This document shows positions 49,190 through 59,158 of a stretch of 64,000 bases of DNA, in pieces. Position numbers and translations under genes: made by a program. Origin of the DNA: Methanobacterium sp. SMA-27 (GTDB taxonomy: Archaea; Methanobacteriota; Methanobacteria; Methanobacteriales; Methanobacteriaceae); NCBI RefSeq assembly GCF_000744455.1, contig NZ_JQLY01000001.1, forward strand, positions 992,001-1,056,000, written 5' to 3'. Every line of letters begins with the position of its first letter. Within the stretch, counting starts at the first letter, position 1. Below the pieces are notes generated by a model that was not told the origin of the DNA, did no database searches, and worked only from the letters and a program-made list of their open reading frames with translations.

Positions 49190-49476
49190 ATGTTATATGT
49201 AGCAGAGCACACACACCCAGCAGCAGAATGCCCTATGTTAACGGATGACGGCAAAAATATGATAAAAGAGCTATTTTCCAGGAACATATAAGAAGTACTG
49301 GTATTGAAATAGTTGGAGCATATATGAGCTGTCCTGTTGATGAAAGGAAGTATCATAAAGGATATTTCATTGTAGAAGCACAAAACCCAGAAACAGTAAT
49401 AAACTTCTTTGGACCCATGAAATTATTAGAACTCAGAGAAGTAAAACCCTTCAGCGAAATAGCAAAGAACTTATAG
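49190..49476 (+). pseudogene. small conserved-type protein with a frameshift
   Basis: The frame begins MLYVAEHTHPAAECPMLTDD after GGTGAT and stops early at TAA near 49290. The next frame then runs on as HIRSTGIEIVGAYMSCPVDE...GYFIVEAQNPETVINFFGP...REVKPFSEIA to TAG at 49474. One extra T in the run at 49271-49276 would join them into a protein of about 95 residues. The product looks like a dimeric alpha/beta-barrel (DUF3303-like) monomer; the family call is tentative. Confidence 0.6.
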
Positions 49477-49791
49477 ATATAATCAATTATTCTTTTTTTA
49501 ATTAATTTTAAACCATAATAGCTAAATATGGTAAATAATTGTCCATATCAGTAGCTATTAAACCATATAGAGTAAGGTTGTTGGGATGAAATAATAAAGA
49601 TGCAGAATTAAATATTGGAATAAACCACAGAAATATAGAAAGAAGGATAATGGAAGGATTAACTGAGGACAAAGTCAAACACACTATCTATTTAAATATT
49701 TTACTAGTTAAATTTCATGTAATAGTATTTTCTTAACTTTTTATAATATTTATTTAATTTATAATAATATTCCATAAATTTGGAAGATAAT
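49477..49791. other. intergenic, possible gene remnant
   Basis: A start-less open stretch at about 49605-49700 encodes a basic segment with INHRNIERRI that resembles a helix-turn-helix fragment. Probably a remnant; not called. Confidence 0.3.
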
Positions 49792-50382
49792 ATGGCGAAC
49801 AAACTAATTATTGAAAATCAATCTTATAAGCTAATACAATATTAGTCCTATTAGCTTTTTGTGTCTTTTTAACATATTATTTCCATTTTGTTCTAGGTAC
49901 AGGTACTATTTTTACACATATTTTTTATTTTCCCATAATTTTAGCAGCAATCTGGTCTGGAGAAGCAAAGGCTTAAATTGTTCCAATATTTTTGTCGATA
50001 TTGTTAATTGCAAGCTATTTTTTAGCACCTAATTTGAATTATCCTTTATATGAAGATCTTTTTAGAATATTTATTTTTATGGCTATAGGGATTGTAGTTG
50101 CGATTTTAAGTGAAGAAATTCATCAAAAGGATATTAAATTAATTGAAAGTAAAGAAAAGTTTAGATCGGTAGCTGTATCAGCTGTGGATGGAATTATAAC
50201 AATAGATACCGATGGTAAGATTGTTTTTTTACAATACCAGCTTAAAAAATATTTTTGGTTACAGCATTAATGAAATAAAAGGCAAACACGTTTCAATGTT
50301 AATGCCTGAAAGATTTAAACTAAAATTTATTGAGAAATTAGAGAGATTTAAACTACAGGAAGTCATGTGTAAAAAAAAATAA
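49792..50382 (+). pseudogene. membrane sensor with PAS domain, decayed and truncated
   Basis: Pieces in several frames add up to the front part of a sensor protein. A first frame from ATG 49792 stops after 17 codons. Membrane helices follow (VLLAFCVFLTYYF and ILAAIWSGEAKA), interrupted by an in-frame TAA at 49976, then more helices (IVPIFLSILLIASYFLAP). A PAS start (KFRSVAVSAVDGIITIDTDGKIVF) is then shifted by one base into NTSLKNIFGYSINEIKGKHVSMLMPERF. The chain ends at TAA 50380 with no kinase domain. At least three lesions are visible. Confidence 0.75.
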
Positions 50383-50563
50383 TTGATAATATCAAAGAAT
50401 TTGGGATATTTTCAAACATTTTTAATTTACTATTTAATTTATTTACTTCAATCTTTTCCTATGATTTATTTTCATGTAAGAAAGATAAATTTCAGTTAGA
50501 CATTATATAGGAATTTAAAGATTGAATTTTAAATTATTTGTTATAATTGTTTTTTTTATGGGA

Positions 50564-50842
50564 TTAAAGGTTATAATAATCTAATTCATCACTTTGTTCT
50601 GATTTTTCAGGTATTTCAATGGTTGGTTTTTTTAATAAAACTTTATCGCCTATGCTTTCAATATTATCATAGGATATTATTTTTCTATCTGCCATGCCTA
50701 AAGTTTCTCTAATTCCGCCCTCACCGATTTCAATATTAATGATTTCGTTATTATCATTGTCCCATTCAATATTCTTCACTTTGCCTAGGCTATTGCCTTT
50801 TTGATCAATAACTTCTTTGTTCATTATTTCATCGAATTTCAT
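50564..50842 (-). CDS. PRC-barrel domain protein
   Basis: A 92-residue protein with the PRC-barrel fold: MNKEVIDQKGNSLGKVKNIEWDN at the start, then NIEIGEGGIRETLG and YDNIESIGDKVLLKKP. PRC-barrel proteins bind RNA or protein partners; many archaeal ones are short and of unknown role. The ATG at 50842 follows GGAGGAC. The tail is acidic. A single gene. Confidence 0.8.
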   Translation of the reverse strand: MKFDEIMNKEVIDQKGNSLGKVKNIEWDNDNNEIINIEIGEGGIRETLGMADRKIISYDNIESIGDKVLLKKPTIEIPEKSEQSDELDYYNL

Positions 50843-51031
50843 TTTTTGTCCTCCTTTGAAAGAATCTCAATACATACTAGACAATAATATATAAAATAGC
50901 TATTACTTTCTGTAACTTCTTATGCTATGATTATAAATTTGTTGGTCCTATTATTTATTTTTTTGAAGATTTTATTTTATTATTACCAATAAAGAATATC
51001 AGATTTTATCAGTAATATTTAACAATTGATT

Positions 51032-51855
51032 TTATGCAAATATCATTGCAAGTCCCAAGATAAGCATCATACCAACGAGTAATGGGGCATAGATCTTTTC
51101 AAAGGTTGCAGGGTCTATTTTTTTAAGAAGTACTGGTCCTAAAAATGCACGTATAGCTGACCCTCCCCCAAGAAGAATAATTAAGATCAGATCTGATCTG
51201 CCAAGCAGATAATAACCTCCTATACCTGCAACTGAGTTAAATATTAGTACAAATACCGATGTACCAACAACCAACATCGCAGGAAGGCCTATACTATAAA
51301 GTACTGCAAATAATGGGGGTGTGTGCCACTTATTCCGAAAACTCCAGCCATTATTCCTGATGCAACACCGAAACAGGAGGCTATAATTCTTTTAGTTCTT
51401 GTGAGTCTGTTGGAATTTATTTTATTTTCATCTTTATTATTATACTCATTATCCCCTATAATTTCATCTGTATCTTTACGTCTTTTCCTTACACTTAACA
51501 GCATAGGAATTAACATTATTAATGTAAAAATACGAGAATCTTCCTTAAAAGAATTGATGGAATCATGTTTGTAAATATGCTCCTAATAATGTGCTATTAT
51601 TCCACCTATTACTAGTATCAGACCTGTGCGGATTTCTACATTACCCTGGCGTTAATGACTGAATGCTCCCATTAGAGTGGTGGGTAGTACAGATGCTAAA
51701 GATGTTGCAATGGCCACTTGTGTTGGAATACCAAATACAAGTGTTAAAATTGGTACAAATAATCCGCCCCCACCACCACCCAAAGTAGAAACTAATAGAC
51801 CTATCGGGAATCCAAATAACGGTAAAAAGATTATGTTGTATCAATCATTTAATTT
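51032..51855 (-). pseudogene. TauE/SafE-type anion permease (TSUP), multiple frameshifts
   Basis: The N-terminal half in one frame reads LFGFPIGLLVSTLGGGGGGLFVPILTLVFGIPTQVAIATSLASV, typical of TSUP exporters, then a stop. A second piece (51289-51516) gives a charged loop and ASGIMAGVFGISGT, and a third (51032-51277) gives the last helices. Between pieces two and three an extra CA in a CACACA run shifts the frame. No start codon is clear. The family exports sulfite or organic sulfonates. At least three lesions make a functional product unlikely. Confidence 0.75.
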
Positions 51856-51968
51856 CCTTTGATTTAATTCTCTAATCCTCCGGTTGGGGTGTTTGTTGTA
51901 TAATCCCATATAGCAATATATTACATGTTCAATATCGTATTTTTCAAGTTATATATTCAAAAAAAGAA

Positions 51969-52304
51969 TTAAAAATAAGATATTTTTTCTATTTGCGTTT
52001 CATAGAATTTTTTGAATTTATTTATTAAGTCCCTTATAAAAGCGCTATCTTTCTTAAAATTTTCAGGCATAAGTGTATTTGGTATTGTAAGTTTGATTTC
52101 TAATAATATATTTCCAGAACATCTATCATAATGTATTTTAAAATTCAATAAATATTTAGGGGATATACAGGATTTAAAATCTGCTACTTTATCTTGTAGA
52201 TATGTATATTGTTCCCTGCTAACAACATCATCTTCAAATAATAGTAATAAATCTGTTTTATCTTCTTGTATTTTTCGGATGCTTGTTGTTATTATCTGTA
52301 TCAT
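51969..52304 (-). CDS. hypothetical soluble protein
   Basis: A 111-residue protein with an alpha/beta pattern and two Cys. I do not recognise the family. The second half (FKIHYDRCSGNILLEIKLTIPNTL) looks like a beta-sheet. Its ATG at 52304 follows GGGAAAAA. It stands alone at the edge of the decayed region. Confidence 0.5.
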   Translation of the reverse strand: MIQIITTSIRKIQEDKTDLLLLFEDDVVSREQYTYLQDKVADFKSCISPKYLLNFKIHYDRCSGNILLEIKLTIPNTLMPENFKKDSAFIRDLINKFKKFYETQIEKISYF

Positions 52305-52565
52305 TTTTTCCCTTATATATTAATTAAACTGATATTAAAAATATTTAATGGAAAATATATCCATAAAGTGGGGTATATTTTTCATACAATAAAATAATAT
52401 AATTACATTTTTATTATAAAAATATCTTATAATGGTTTATTAAGGGCTTTATGCTTTATGGTTATTACGAATAACCTCATTATAAGGTAAAAAGTAATAA
52501 TACAAATCAAATAGAAAGTATTATATATTTAAAAGGAGAATGTAATTGGTGATGAGAACAAATCT

Positions 52566-52594
52566 GAATTTAGTATTACTTTTTTACTGAATTC
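52566..52594. ncRNA. hairpin 1 of a possible structured RNA
   Basis: GAATTTAGTA at 52566-52575 pairs with TACTGAATTC at 52585-52594 with one wobble pair; the loop has nine bases. Confidence 0.3.
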
Positions 52595-52643
52595 GGAATA
52601 TAATTATTAATTTGACTCAGCCATATACTCCTTCGCAAGAGAA

Positions 52644-52677
52644 GTAGGGATCAAAGCTAAAAATAGCGGATCCCTAC
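52644..52677. ncRNA. hairpin 2 of a possible structured RNA
   Basis: GTAGGGATC at 52644-52652 and GATCCCTAC at 52669-52677 pair perfectly; inside, GCTA and TAGC (52656-52659 and 52664-52667) pair again around AAAA. It is the strongest stem in the intergenic DNA of this window and has no adjoining gene end, so a terminator is unlikely. Confidence 0.35.
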
Positions 52678-53081
52678 ATGTTAATTAAAATTATTATATA
52701 ATAGATCCCAAAAAAAAACATTTTTCGCTCAAATGTATCATGATCTCCTTTATATCTGTTCTTATCCACAATAAGTTACTTTTTTTAGATTGCACCGTGC
52801 ATTTTGGATATTAATTTACATTGGGTATAGGTTATACTTGGCTTTATTAACTAGACGAAGAAATCTCCAGAGTCTTCTAATTGATATTATATTTTTTTCT
52901 ATTTTATTTATTCGCATTATGTTAGTGGCTGTTTTACCAATATCATAAATGAAAAAAAATAATCCTTTTAGACCATAATTTAATATTTAGATAGAATTTA
53001 ATATTTAATAACAAACTGTTGGTTTCCGATAATATGTATAACAAGTTTAAAGGATATAAAGCCATTTTTAAGGGTGATGCG

Positions 53082-54221
53082 ATGAAATTCATCATCCTTT
53101 TGGGGGTTGTGAGCCTTTTTGCAGACATGACCTATGAAGGATCACGAAGTATAACTGGTCCATATTTAGCTATTCTCGGAGCCAGTGCAGTTACAGTTGG
53201 ATTTGTAGCAGGGTTTGGTAAATTATCTGGCTATGTTCTGAGGTTTTTTTCGGGAAAACTAGCAGATCGTACCCGTAGTTACTGGTCAATTACCATAGGT
53301 GGGTATCTGATAAATTTGATGGCTGTACCACTTTTAGCTTTAGCTGGAAGCTGGGAAGTAGCTGCAGTATTGATTATAATTGAAAGAATGGGGAAAGGTT
53401 TGAGGGTACCATCAAGGGATGTAATGTTATCACATGCCAGCAGCCAGGTTGGTCATGGATGGGGATTTGGATTGCATGAGGCTTTAGATCAAATTGGAGC
53501 CATATTAGGTCCTTTAATTGTGGCGGCAGTACTTTTTTATCATGGAAGTTACCAGATAGGATTTGCATTTCTTTTGCTACCTGCCCTGTTAGCCATTGTG
53601 ATTTTGGTTATTTCCAGATTTCTTTATCCTCATCCTCATGATTTAGAAGTTGTGACCCCACCTTTAGATACAAAAGGATTGAAACGGGTTTATTGGCTTT
53701 ATGTAATTGCTGCTGCTTTAATTGCAGCAGGATTTGCTGATTTTGCCCTGATAGCTTATCATTTCCAGAAGACCACTCTAATTTCAGCTGGTTTTATACC
53801 TATTTTTTATGCTGTGGCCATGGGTGTTGATGGAATTGCTGCTCTGGTGTTTGGAAGACTATTTGATAAGGTTGGTTTATCCATTATGATAGTGGTGGCT
53901 GTTTTATCTGCGCTTTTTGCTCCTATGGTATTTTTAGGAGGTTTTTATCTGGCTTTTCTGGGAATGATAATTTGGGGTATAAGTATGGGTGCACAGGAGT
54001 CTATTATGCGTTCTTCAGTTGCTATAATGTCTGAAGTTAAAAAACGTGGCTCTGCCTATGGTATTTTTAATACTGTTTTTGGTGTTTCATGGTTTATTGG
54101 TAGTTTAATTATGGGTATACTATACACTTTTTCCATAATCTATTTGGTTGTGTTTTCAATCATGATACAACTTATTTCCATTCCGTTCTTTATTGCAATG
54201 TTAAAAATAAGGACAAAATAA
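53082..54221 (+). CDS. MFS transporter
   Basis: A 379-residue major facilitator with twelve helices. Marks are VSLFADMTYEGSRSITGPYLAILGAS in helix 1 and loop, GKLADRTRSYW (loop 2-3 A-motif), and IERMGKGLRVPSRDVMLSHAS. This group of archaeal and bacterial MFS proteins has no known substrate. The start at ATG 53082 is set by GGGTGAT just upstream; an ATG at 53034 would add 16 residues. A single gene. Confidence 0.87.
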   Translation: MKFIILLGVVSLFADMTYEGSRSITGPYLAILGASAVTVGFVAGFGKLSGYVLRFFSGKLADRTRSYWSITIGGYLINLMAVPLLALAGSWEVAAVLIIIERMGKGLRVPSRDVMLSHASSQVGHGWGFGLHEALDQIGAILGPLIVAAVLFYHGSYQIGFAFLLLPALLAIVILVISRFLYPHPHDLEVVTPPLDTKGLKRVYWLYVIAAALIAAGFADFALIAYHFQKTTLISAGFIPIFYAVAMGVDGIAALVFGRLFDKVGLSIMIVVAVLSALFAPMVFLGGFYLAFLGMIIWGISMGAQESIMRSSVAIMSEVKKRGSAYGIFNTVFGVSWFIGSLIMGILYTFSIIYLVVFSIMIQLISIPFFIAMLKIRTK

Positions 54222-54400
54222 GAATATTATTGAATAGATTTATATTTATCTCCACAAAGGCATGAACAGAGTATTATATGATTACTAAAAAGAGGTTTAA
54301 CTCATCACAATCCATATAAATTTTCAAAAAAACAAAATGAAAGAAGTAATTTTTTTTATAATGTATAAGTTTTCCAATTTAAACATTGGTGGGTATGTTT

Positions 54401-55339
54401 TTACGGTGTTTTAACAGTTAATTCACCTGCACCAAAACTATTCGTACCCATAATGTCAATGTAGGTTATATTCCATCCATCAGATACTTTCCCAGCATTA
54501 ATAACAGTGTACATATGGTTCCATTTGAACTTAACTACATCAAGGAGGTTATTCGCATATTTTATGGCCTCCTGTGCAGATGCATATGTTCCATTGGTAA
54601 TTGTAAGGTTTTGATAATCACTAACACCTGATATGGACTTTTGCAGGTTATTGTAGTTGTATACCCTATAACTGGAACCATTATTTGTTTCCATAACCGT
54701 CCATGTAAACATATCTGCGGTGGGATATGCTGTTATATATGTAAATCCATCTTCTAATGTCTGACTTTGAATGGTGTCCATTTTTTCGTACACTCTAATT
54801 CCTCCAAATAATATGAGCATAATTAGAAATGCAACCATGGCTATTTTTTTATATTTTTGGTTAATACGTATGTATAAGATAATGAGAACTACAAGGGCAA
54901 TAATTGTTGTTATGAAATCTGTGTAATAATATATATTAGCTGAAAATCGTGTCAAAGAAAATGGATATAAGAGTGGAATGCCGCCTGTGGTCAGGAAATC
55001 AAGGAACAGATGTGTTAATACACCAAAATATGCTAAAAGTACATTACGCACATTAAAATCAACAGATATATCTCTTTTTATTATATGGCTGATTAATCCA
55101 TTTAGGGATGGCCTGGATATTATATACAGAAATATTACTGCGGTTATAAATCCAAATACGAAGCTGTGTGTGATTCCTCTATGGGTGAAAATAAAAAGTT
55201 CAGATGATAAAAAACCAATTCCAATGAGTAAAACATCAAAGTCAATTGATATTCCTCCAAAAGCCCCGGCTAACCTGTTTTTAACCTTTAGAAATGTCAA
55301 AATAGCGAATGGAACTATGAAGTGTGTGAAAAGGTCCAT
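54401..55339 (-). CDS. YdjM-like membrane metal-dependent hydrolase (DUF457)
   Basis: A 312-residue protein. The first 180 residues are a DUF457 domain with metal-binding marks MDLFTHF, FTHRGITHS and THLFLDFLTTGG. After the last helix (about 170-187) there is a domain outside the membrane of about 120 residues with several Asn-x-Thr sequons. This soluble tail is longer than that of the family member at 11048-11686. The activity is unknown. A single gene. Confidence 0.75.
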   Translation of the reverse strand: MDLFTHFIVPFAILTFLKVKNRLAGAFGGISIDFDVLLIGIGFLSSELFIFTHRGITHSFVFGFITAVIFLYIISRPSLNGLISHIIKRDISVDFNVRNVLLAYFGVLTHLFLDFLTTGGIPLLYPFSLTRFSANIYYYTDFITTIIALVVLIILYIRINQKYKKIAMVAFLIMLILFGGIRVYEKMDTIQSQTLEDGFTYITAYPTADMFTWTVMETNNGSSYRVYNYNNLQKSISGVSDYQNLTITNGTYASAQEAIKYANNLLDVVKFKWNHMYTVINAGKVSDGWNITYIDIMGTNSFGAGELTVKTP

Positions 55340-55824
55340 ATGATATCTTCCTATGTTATATCAGAATTATTATTTAAATTTTTAACGAAAATAAATGTCT
55401 GTACCTTCTATGTTTTTAATAAATATTTTTGTTTCTGTATATTTATCTTTTTAAGGTTTTTAATTGATTTAGACAGCTATACTTTTTAAATACAATTTAT
55501 AATACCTATGCACAAATCATACACAAATCTCTAAAAAAGTTGATTGTATTATATAAATAATTCATAGGGTTTTAATATTGTTAACCCCCGAATATGCTAT
55601 AAAATTAAATTTGATCAGCTGCTATTTTTGAATTATCATTAAAAAATTAAATTATTAAAAAAAAATTCATAAGAAATTTTAATATCCAGACTAACCAACA
55701 TATAATATGTACAAACTATTTAACTTTCTTTAATTTTTTTAATTTATTTTACATATAAATATCTGGAATTGTGAATGGATAAACAAAAAGTATGGATTCA
55801 AATAGATTATGGGGGATATTTTAA
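55340..55824. other. intergenic with the rhodanese-pirin promoter
   Basis: About 485 bp, AT-rich. ACATATAAATA at about 55751-55761 is a fair TATA box for the next operon. No gene seen. Confidence 0.4.
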
Positions 55825-56172
55825 ATGAGTGAATTTAAACAGATTATGGGTACAATAACACCACAAGATGCATTTGATCTGATTAAAACTAATAAGAATA
55901 ATTCTAATTTTGTTATTCTTGATATCAGACCTCATGATGAATTTGAGGAAGATCATATTGCTAGTGCAATGAATTTGGATTATGATGGACATGAATTCCA
56001 AAAAAAGGTTGAACAACTTGATAAAAATAAAGATTACGTCATATATTGCAGAAGTGGTGTCAGAGGCGGTTATTTCCTGGAAAAAATGAGAGATTCAGGA
56101 TTCAAAAAAGCTTATAATATTTTAGGAGGATATCAAGGTTGGAAAATAAGCAGACTTCCACTGGTAAAATAA
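55825..56172 (+). CDS. rhodanese-domain sulfurtransferase
   Basis: A 115-residue single-domain rhodanese. The active Cys is C75 in YCRSGVRG, and DIRPHDEFEEDHIASAMNLDY is the family's first signature. It can carry persulfide sulfur. It is 18 bp before the pirin gene and probably co-transcribed. GGGGGAT precedes the ATG. Length is normal. Confidence 0.9.
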   Translation: MSEFKQIMGTITPQDAFDLIKTNKNNSNFVILDIRPHDEFEEDHIASAMNLDYDGHEFQKKVEQLDKNKDYVIYCRSGVRGGYFLEKMRDSGFKKAYNILGGYQGWKISRLPLVK

Positions 56173-56190
56173 TTAGGAGAATCTAAAAAA

Positions 56191-57054
56191 ATGGTAAACA
56201 GGAAAGTTGTTGAAGTTATTGACCCCATTTATGTTATGGAAGGAGCTGGTGTACGTCTGAGACGTAGTATTGCAACTCAAAAATTAGATTATCTCGATCC
56301 ATTTCTCCTATTTGACCATTTTGGATCCAATAATCCTGAGGATTACCTGGCAGGGTTTCCAATGCATCCACATAGAGGTATTGAAACTGTTACATACATA
56401 TTAGATGGTTTGGTTGAACATAAAGATAGTATGGGTAACTCTGGCATAATTGGAAAGGATAACGTCCAGTGGATGACTTCGGGTAGTGGAATTATTCATG
56501 AAGAGATGCCAAAGCCTAAAAATGGTAATATGGAGGGATTTCAACTTTGGGTAAATTTACCTGCCAACCTTAAAATGACAACTCCAAGATACCAGCAAGT
56601 TAAATCATCACAAATACCCGAAATTCATGAAGAGAATGGTGTGTTGATAAAAATAATTGCGGGTGAAATAGATGGGGTTAAAGGGGCTGTAACCGAGATA
56701 TATGCAGATCCAACATATCTTGATGTGACTATTCCACCGGGATCTACATTTAAACAACCAATTAAACATGACCACACAGCTTTTGCATATGTTTTTGAAG
56801 GTGAAGCAAATTTTGGAGACTTTGATGAAGAATCCATTGATGATGGTACATTTGTAAATGCAACCAAGCTGTTAATATATGGAGATGGAGATCATATTAA
56901 GGTTAAAACAGACAAAAGTTTTGTTAGATTCTTATTAATATCTGGAAAATCTCTTAACGAACCAATAGCAAGGTACGGACCATTTGTAATGAACACCACA
57001 AAAGAAATTGAACAAGCCCTAAGCGACCTTCAAAATGGTACTTTTGTTAAATGA
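56191..57054 (+). CDS. pirin-like cupin protein
   Basis: A 287-residue bicupin of the pirin family. The metal site is H59 and H61 (MHPHRGIETVTY), H103 and E105 (GIIHEEMP). Bacterial and human pirins bind iron and some have quercetin dioxygenase activity; the role in methanogens is unknown, perhaps redox sensing. It follows rhodanese in one operon with AGGAG before the ATG. The frame is intact. Confidence 0.9.
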   Translation: MVNRKVVEVIDPIYVMEGAGVRLRRSIATQKLDYLDPFLLFDHFGSNNPEDYLAGFPMHPHRGIETVTYILDGLVEHKDSMGNSGIIGKDNVQWMTSGSGIIHEEMPKPKNGNMEGFQLWVNLPANLKMTTPRYQQVKSSQIPEIHEENGVLIKIIAGEIDGVKGAVTEIYADPTYLDVTIPPGSTFKQPIKHDHTAFAYVFEGEANFGDFDEESIDDGTFVNATKLLIYGDGDHIKVKTDKSFVRFLLISGKSLNEPIARYGPFVMNTTKEIEQALSDLQNGTFVK

Positions 57055-57135
57055 AACTTATTTCTTAAATTTTAAAAAATATATTAAGTTTAGCTATATC
57101 TGGACTAATATCAGCCCATATCCCGCTAAGAATAT

Positions 57136-57639
57136 TTATTTTCTCTTACTTCTGATGACCCTCAAGGGGTTGGGAATAATAAAGGATACTTCTGCCTTGT
57201 ACTTGATATATTCTACTCCAAACTTTTCGTATAACTCTTTTTCTTCTGTTTTAGCCCGTGAATATAAAGCAAATAAGAATAAAAAAACCAGAATTAGAAG
57301 TACAGTCCATGGAAATACGATAAATAAACCAACTACAATTATTGCCTGTCCAAGATACATTGGATTCCGTGTATAAACGTAAATTCCAGTAGTAATCAGT
57401 TTATCAATATTTCCAGTATTATTATCCGAATATTTATATCCAAGATTCATGATTGCAATAGAATTTAATATTATTCCAAGTATTACAAAAATAACTCCCA
57501 GAATTGTTCCATAATAATTAATAAACGATAAATACCAAGGTAATCCAAAAAAGATTATACCAATAGGGATTACAATTATTAATATTATCAATACAAGCCC
57601 CATTAAGAGTATCATTATATTTTCTTGGTCATCGTCCAT
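57136..57639 (-). CDS. isoprenylcysteine carboxyl methyltransferase-like membrane protein
   Basis: A 167-residue membrane protein like that at 35925-36467. The SAM-binding end is GIYVYTRNPMYLGQA, followed by KTEEKELYEKFGVEYIKYKAEVSFIIP. Four membrane helices are seen. The substrate is unknown. It starts at ATG 57639 after GGTGAAATAA. Confidence 0.8.
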   Translation of the reverse strand: MDDDQENIMILLMGLVLIILIIVIPIGIIFFGLPWYLSFINYYGTILGVIFVILGIILNSIAIMNLGYKYSDNNTGNIDKLITTGIYVYTRNPMYLGQAIIVVGLFIVFPWTVLLILVFLFLFALYSRAKTEEKELYEKFGVEYIKYKAEVSFIIPNPLRVIRSKRK

Positions 57640-57854
57640 TTATTTCACCATTAATCAACTAATAATTAACTTAATTATTGTACTTCTTATTTTTTTAGCT
57701 TATCGAACTAATTCTTATGATTATGAGAGGTTTAAATTTTCTTTTTTGATTTATAATATTAATTTTTTTTTATTTATCTTTCTTAGTATCTATTCTAAAA
57801 TAAAGTTAAAATTGATAAAAACTTTATATTATGATTTATCTATACACTTAATCC

Positions 57855-58403
57855 ATGAATTTTATAATAATATTTTTTATAGCTGTTGGGCTTGCTATGG
57901 ATGCATGTTTTGTTTCCATTACAAAGGGAATGGTGGACAAGACAAATATTAAACATGCACTAATAATTGCACTATTTTTCGGCGGATTTCAGGGATTCAT
58001 GACAATTGGCGGTTGGATCATAGGAATTCCTCTACAACAAATTGTTTCAACACTTGCACCATGGATAGCATTTATTCTAATTTCAATCATAGGAATTAAA
58101 ATGATCTATGAATCTTTTGCAGACAATGAAGATGATGATGACAATGGTAATTTTTCAATAAAAGAGATAACTATACTTGCAATTGCAACAAGTATCGATG
58201 CATTTGTTGTTGGAATTTCATTTGCACTATTGAATACTCCGATAATTGAACCTTCAATAATAATAGGAGTTGTTGCATTTATATTGTCTTTTATAGGAGT
58301 TTATATAGGGAAAAGGTTGGGACATTTATTTGGAAAAGAAATTGAAGTTATAGGTGGAGTAATATTAATATTAATAGGAATATATATTTTAATTGGTTTT
58401 TAA
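57855..58403 (+). CDS. mntP: manganese efflux pump MntP
   Basis: A 182-residue, six-helix protein made of two similar halves. Each has a conserved Asp motif: GLAMDACFVSI in helix 1 and ATSIDAFVVGISF in helix 4. The family exports Mn2+. The acidic loop DNEDDDDNGN in the middle may sense metal. No ribosome site precedes the ATG; TTTATATTATG at about 57823 suggests a leaderless mRNA. A single gene. Confidence 0.9.
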   Translation: MNFIIIFFIAVGLAMDACFVSITKGMVDKTNIKHALIIALFFGGFQGFMTIGGWIIGIPLQQIVSTLAPWIAFILISIIGIKMIYESFADNEDDDDNGNFSIKEITILAIATSIDAFVVGISFALLNTPIIEPSIIIGVVAFILSFIGVYIGKRLGHLFGKEIEVIGGVILILIGIYILIGF

Positions 58404-58582
58404 AGGTCGATATAAGAAAGTTGGATTTATCTTAATATTCTTATAATCTTTTTTAAACTCTATATTCTCATGATTTAAAAAAGGTTCAAGATTTATTTCA
58501 AGGAATTTATTTTATTCATAAAAAAGTTTAGATTTTAGAAAGTTCAATATATTAAATACGAAAAAAAATGGGGTGTTAATAT

Positions 58583-58789
58583 ATGCCAGATTTAGGGCCA
58601 TTGGGAAGGGGTGGAGCTAGAAGAAGAACTAGAAAAAGAATGTCAGCGGTTAATGAAGGGCAACAATCGCAAGAACAACCTGAAAATGAGATTATACCCG
58701 ATAATTCAGATAACTTAGAAAAATTAGCTAAGCTCTTGAAAGATAAGGGTGTAATTACCGAATCAGAATACAACTTGATATTTGGTTGA
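58583..58789 (+). CDS. small SHOCT-domain protein
   Basis: A 68-residue protein. The N-terminus is basic (GRGGARRRTRKR), the middle is Gln-rich and disordered, and the C-terminus LEKLAKLLKDKGVITESEYNLIF is a SHOCT helix pair. SHOCT motifs often sit at protein ends and may bind partners. GGGGTG precedes the ATG. Function unknown; DNA or RNA binding by the basic end is possible. Confidence 0.7.
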   Translation: MPDLGPLGRGGARRRTRKRMSAVNEGQQSQEQPENEIIPDNSDNLEKLAKLLKDKGVITESEYNLIFG

Positions 58790-59158
58790 TATTTTAATAA
58801 TTAAAATGTAAATATTTGTGAATAAATCAATGAAATTATTGATTTATTTACTTTACTATTTTTGTTTATTAGAATGAAATAACGATTGAAATAATACATT
58901 GCATCAATTTATCTCCCTGTATATTATACTCCTCTCCAATATTACGTATGTTTTTTTCAATATGAATGAAATGTAATTAACATGTATGTATATACCATAT
59001 CGATTACCAGCCGAATACCAAAAAAGTTATGGATTAATTAATAGTGTACCCATTTAAACCAACTACTTCGATATAAATTGGGTTTAAAAATAAATAAAGT
59101 TACGCTGAATTTAAAAAATTTATTTAAAAAAAAAATAAAAATTAGGGAGGATTAAGTA
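58790..59158. other. intergenic, nothing recognised
   Basis: About 370 bp between convergent genes. ACTTCGATATA at 59066-59076 resembles one arm of the dif-like sites, but no second arm is present. Confidence 0.4.

Larger units (their letters stand above)
52305..53081. other. long intergenic region with hairpins
   Basis: About 780 bp without a gene. Two strong hairpins, at 52566-52594 and 52644-52677, are annotated separately; a short CTTC/GAAG hairpin lies between at 52631-52644. The right end holds the MFS promoter. Confidence 0.45.

Noticed and set aside
49156..49383. Minus-strand open frame of 75 codons
   Set aside because: It is antisense to the frameshifted small gene at 49190-49476, has unlikely composition and no ribosome site.
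58790..59158. Third dif-like site at 59066
   Set aside because: Only one arm matches; the opposite side shows no inverted copy.
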